Positions 61,251 through 64,000 of a stretch of 64,000 bases of DNA are shown one piece after another; position 1 is the first letter of the stretch, and each line of letters begins with the position of its first letter. Location of the stretch: assembly GCA_902539745.1 (NCBI GenBank), contig CACBKA010000002.1, forward strand, positions 1 to 64,000, written 5' to 3'. Below the pieces are notes generated by a model, which was not told the origin of the DNA, ran no database searches, and saw only the letters and a list, made by a program, of their open reading frames with translations. The position numbers and the translations under genes are program-made. The DNA comes from an uncultured Pelagibacteraceae bacterium (GTDB lineage: Bacteria > Pseudomonadota > Alphaproteobacteria > Pelagibacterales > Pelagibacteraceae).

Positions 61251-61835
61251 TTATTTTTTATCATCGTTAATTGCGGTCACGATTCCTTTTCTTAAATAGT
61301 CATATCCAGTATATAAAGTTAAAAATGCTGCAATCCATAGCAAAATAATACCAATCGTCTGAGCATTATAATCCTGAAAGCTTATAATTTTGTTACCTGT
61401 TTCCCCTGTTAAAAGTATAGCTATAGAAAACATTTGAATAAAAGTCTTGAATTTAGATAAACTAGATACTGGTAAATTTAATTCTTTTCTTTCTGCTAAA
61501 AACTCTCTTAGTCCAGAAATTAAAATTTCTCTTGTCAAAATTATAATTGCTGCAATTACCTCAAGATTTTTTATTATCCCATTCATAATTAACAACACCA
61601 AAGCAGCTGCAACTAAAATTTTATCTGCGATAGGATCAAGTAATTCACCTAGTTTAGACTCCTCCTTATAAAGTCTAGCAAGTAAGCCATCTAAATAATC
61701 TGTAAAACTGGCTATAGCAAAAAGAAAAAAGGGTACCAAATCACCAACAATGCCTGGAATATAAAAACTTATAACGAAAATAGGAACAATTATAATTCTG
61801 CCGATTGTTAATATATTAGGTATTTTAATTTTCAT
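61251..61835 (-). CDS. pgsA: CDP-diacylglycerol-glycerol-3-phosphate 3-phosphatidyltransferase
   Basis: Makes phosphatidylglycerol phosphate in the inner membrane. The 194-residue protein begins KIPNILTIGRIIIVPIF, has four or more hydrophobic helices and the CDP-alcohol phosphotransferase motif DYLDGLLARLYKEESKLGE-LLDPIADK (D-G-x2-A-R-x8-G-x3-D-x3-D, about 46-72). It begins 2 bases after the uvrC stop. Confidence 0.95.
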   Translation of the reverse strand: MKIKIPNILTIGRIIIVPIFVISFYIPGIVGDLVPFFLFAIASFTDYLDGLLARLYKEESKLGELLDPIADKILVAAALVLLIMNGIIKNLEVIAAIIILTREILISGLREFLAERKELNLPVSSLSKFKTFIQMFSIAILLTGETGNKIISFQDYNAQTIGIILLWIAAFLTLYTGYDYLRKGIVTAINDDKK

Positions 61836-61837
61836 AA

Positions 61838-63673
61838 TTAATTATCGTGAAAAAAATCGTGAATTTTTTTAGCAACTTTTTCCTCAATTCCTTCAACAGA
61901 CTTTAAATCCTCAAAACTTGCAGACTCAACTGATTTTGCGGAACCAAAGTGATGTAGCAAGGCTCTTTTTCTATTTCTACCTATTCCTGAGATTTGATCA
62001 AGTAATGATTTACTGAGATTTTTTCTTCTTTTTGCTCTGTGGGTACTTATAGCAAATCTATGTGCTTCATCTCTGAGCCTTTGTAAAAAAAATAGAGTAG
62101 GGTCATTTTTTTTAAATTTAATAACTTTATTTTGATGAAAAAAAGTTTCTTCGCCCGCATTTCTGTTTTTTCCTTTTGCAATTGCAATAATAGGTAATTC
62201 GTGAAGGCCAAGGTCATTTAAGGTTTCTCTACTTACGGAATATTGACCTTTACCACCATCTATTAGTATCAAGTCTGGTAAAGTCATATTTGTATTTTCA
62301 TCTTTAAGTGCTTTTACAAATCTCCTATTCAAAACCTCTTTCATCATCCCATAATCATCACCTTTAACTGCATCTGATTTAATATTAAACTTTCTATATC
62401 TTTTTTTAACAAATCCTTCTTTCCCGAAGGTAATAAGTGCACCAACTGCATCTGACCCTTGTACATGACTGTTATCATAGACTTCAATAAGGTTTACATT
62501 GAAGTTTAAATTAAATTTATCTGCTAAGTTGTCTATAAGTTTTGAATTACTCTCAGTTTCTAAAATTTTTTGAGTTAATGCCTGTTTAGCGTTTTTTTGG
62601 GCCATTTCTGAGACAATTTTTTCATCTTTTGTTGAAGCCTTCTTAATTACTATTTCCTTTTTTTCTCTAGTAGAAAATGTTTTTTCTAATAAAGTTTTTT
62701 CATTAATTTCAATATTTAAAAGTACAAGCTTTGGTACTGTTTTGTTTTCATAAAATTGACTTAAAAAAGAAGATAAAATTTTTTCTTCCTTTTCATCAGG
62801 ATCATGCTTAGGAAAATAAGCTTGATTACCCCAATTTTGTTTTGATCTAAAAAAGAAAACCTGAACACAAGTTTTACCAGACTCTTTAAAAACCGATACA
62901 ACGTCTGCTTCTTTAAGGTTAGTTTGATTTATTTTTTGAGAGGATTGAATTTGAGTTAATGCTTTTATTCTGTCTCTAAGAATAGCAGCTTTTTCATAAT
63001 CCAAGTCTTCACTCGCTTTTTCCATTTCTAATGATAAATTTTTTTGAATTCTTTGAGATCTACCAGAGATAAAATCAACTGCATCACCCACTAAATTTTT
63101 ATAGTTTTTTTCTTCTATTTTACCCACACACGGAGCAGAACATCTTCTAATCTGGTACAAAATACATGCTCTATCTCTATTTTTAAAAACTGTATCATCA
63201 CAAACCCTTAACAAAAAAATTTTTTGAAGTATTTTAATTGTCCAGTTTGCTGATCCTACTGATGCAAAAGGTCCAAAATAATAACCATCTCTACTTTTTT
63301 TTCCCCTCAATTTAGTTAATTGTGGCCATTTATCTTTTTGACCAATAAATATGTATGGGAATGATTTGTCGTCTCTTAGCAAAATATTGAATCTTGGTTT
63401 ATGCTTTTTTATGAGATTTGCCTCTAATAATAGAGCCTCACTCTCATTAGTTGTTGTTGTAGTTTCAAGTTTTCTTGTAAGCGAAAGCATTCTTTCTGTT
63501 CGGATTGGAAGGTGACTATCCGAGACATAACTTTTTAGACGATTAGGAATATTTTTAGCTTTACCGACATAAAGAATTTCATTCTTATCTGTTAACATTT
63601 TATAAACCCCAGGATTATTAGTGAGATTTAAGATTTTTTTTCGAATTATTTCTTTACCTTTTTCAATACTCAT
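61838..63673 (-). CDS. uvrC: Excinuclease ABC subunit C
   Basis: Makes both incisions in nucleotide excision repair. The 611-residue protein has the GIY-YIG nuclease (NNPGVYKM ... [10 protein letters not shown], about 18-42), a Cys-rich segment with [14 protein letters not shown], the UVR domain ([14 protein letters not shown], about 218-231), the RNase H-like nuclease with [16 protein letters not shown], and C-terminal helix-hairpin-helix motifs (about 560-605). It overlaps folB by 11 bases. Confidence 0.97.
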   Translation of the reverse strand: MSIEKGKEIIRKKILNLTNNPGVYKMLTDKNEILYVGKAKNIPNRLKSYVSDSHLPIRTERMLSLTRKLETTTTTNESEALLLEANLIKKHKPRFNILLRDDKSFPYIFIGQKDKWPQLTKLRGKKSRDGYYFGPFASVGSANWTIKILQKIFLLRVCDDTVFKNRDRACILYQIRRCSAPCVGKIEEKNYKNLVGDAVDFISGRSQRIQKNLSLEMEKASEDLDYEKAAILRDRIKALTQIQSSQKINQTNLKEADVVSVFKESGKTCVQVFFFRSKQNWGNQAYFPKHDPDEKEEKILSSFLSQFYENKTVPKLVLLNIEINEKTLLEKTFSTREKKEIVIKKASTKDEKIVSEMAQKNAKQALTQKILETESNSKLIDNLADKFNLNFNVNLIEVYDNSHVQGSDAVGALITFGKEGFVKKRYRKFNIKSDAVKGDDYGMMKEVLNRRFVKALKDENTNMTLPDLILIDGGKGQYSVSRETLNDLGLHELPIIAIAKGKNRNAGEETFFHQNKVIKFKKNDPTLFFLQRLRDEAHRFAISTHRAKRRKNLSKSLLDQISGIGRNRKRALLHHFGSAKSVESASFEDLKSVEGIEEKVAKKIHDFFHDN

Positions 63674-64000
63674 TTGATCTAGTCTTTTCTAACTCTATCC
63701 CTACAGAAGCAGTATTCTTTATCACATCTAATTTTTCAATTCTTAAAAGAATTTTTTTTATTCTCAAATTCTCAAAAAGTTTTGAGAATATTTTTTCAGC
63801 TAAAGTTTCTAGAAGTGGATAATGTTTTCTTGATATAATCTTCATAATAATTTTAATTACTTGTTCATAGTTAACAATACTTTTTAGATCTTTATCATTT
63901 GGAAATAAATTTTGATCAATATTAATAACTAGATTAAACCTAACTCTTTGCTTTTTCTTTTTTTCAAAATTATGAATTCCTACAAGCATCTTTAAAACCA
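63663..64000 (-). CDS. folB: Dihydroneopterin aldolase FolB (5' end outside window)
   Basis: Folate pathway enzyme. The visible frame has [23 protein letters not shown] near its start, [11 protein letters not shown] (substrate-binding Tyr) and [14 protein letters not shown] (catalytic Lys expected near here), followed by IRIEKLDV-type strand [19 protein letters not shown], matching FolB. The frame stays open to the window edge, and the codons before ATG 63989 read V-L-K, consistent with the family's first strand, so the true start lies beyond position 64000. Confidence 0.85.
   Translation of the reverse strand, partial: VLKMLVGIHNFEKKKKQRVRFNLVINIDQNLFPNDKDLKSIVNYEQVIKIIMKIISRKHYPLLETLAEKIFSKLFENLRIKKILLRIEKLDVIKNTASVGIELEKTRSNEY

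Noticed and set aside
1-64000. Mobile elements, prophage, CRISPR arrays and restriction systems
   Set aside because: No transposase, integrase, phage structural gene, repeat-spacer array or endonuclease frame was seen; CcrM is the orphan cell-cycle type.

Overview
This is a contiguous chromosomal segment from an AT-rich (roughly 30% GC by eye), extremely gene-dense alphaproteobacterium. The gene set and order (petABC, a PetP/PetR-like pair, CcrM, F0 ATP synthase separate from F1, lgt-midA-pgeF-prs-rplY-pth-ychF), the Lys/Ile/Asn-rich proteins, near-absent spacers and a crtI-crtB-crtY-blh retinal pathway all point to the SAR11 clade (Pelagibacterales). I see no insertion sequence, prophage, CRISPR array, integron or clear pseudogene. 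No stretch longer than about 130 bases lacks a gene or RNA.

Layout. 1-2143: groES and the first codons of groEL leftward behind a sigma-32-like promoter; a HAD hydrolase and ribF rightward. 2149-6813: ileS, lspA, a small lipoprotein and a compact pgi. 6799-8623: rsmD and purD. 8859-14538: a leftward envelope operon (ubiA, msbA, waaA, lpxK, lpxL). 14591-15296: three small membrane proteins, one only 33 codons long. 15273-17257: DUF1289 protein, quinone oxidoreductase, rsmE. 17358-25407: cytochrome c oxidase operon with two subunit III genes, heme farnesyltransferase, ctaG and two small unnamed membrane proteins, running into thrC and a peroxiredoxin.

25408-38346 is one uninterrupted leftward run of 16 genes whose largest internal gap is 19 bases: dciA, a DsbA-like gene, an SMC-like gene, atpI-B-E-F'-F, crtI, crtB, crtY, blh, ispH, thrB, rnhA and a rhodanese. 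It places the proton channel of ATP synthase, the route from geranylgeranyl diphosphate to retinal, and the last isoprenoid-precursor enzyme in one probable transcription unit. A rhodopsin using that retinal would feed the proton gradient that F0 consumes; neither a rhodopsin gene nor crtE lies in the window. The SMC-like protein in this run appears to lack the hinge domain.

38341-48164: mutY, a flavin monooxygenase, a CcrM-type methyltransferase, rnhB, a uracil-DNA glycosylase, a TPR protein, ispE, tRNA-Gln(TTG), the CCA-adding enzyme, greA and hemF. 48292-50848: petABC (cytochrome bc1). 50825-56849: ychF, pth, rplY, prs, pgeF, midA, lgt. 56906-60501: ubiK, a MarR/response-regulator/histidine-kinase operon resembling petP-petR, and a divergent branched-chain aminotransferase. 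60498-64000: a methyltransferase, pgsA, uvrC and folB (cut by the window edge).

Functionally the window is dominated by energy conversion (bc1, cytochrome oxidase, F0, retinal synthesis, quinone/heme enzymes), outer-membrane lipid A assembly and DNA/RNA maintenance. Compaction is extreme: all nine convergent gene pairs abut or overlap, and two divergent pairs have start codons 0-5 bases apart. Positions and motifs were read by eye; family names rest on motif recognition, not on searches.
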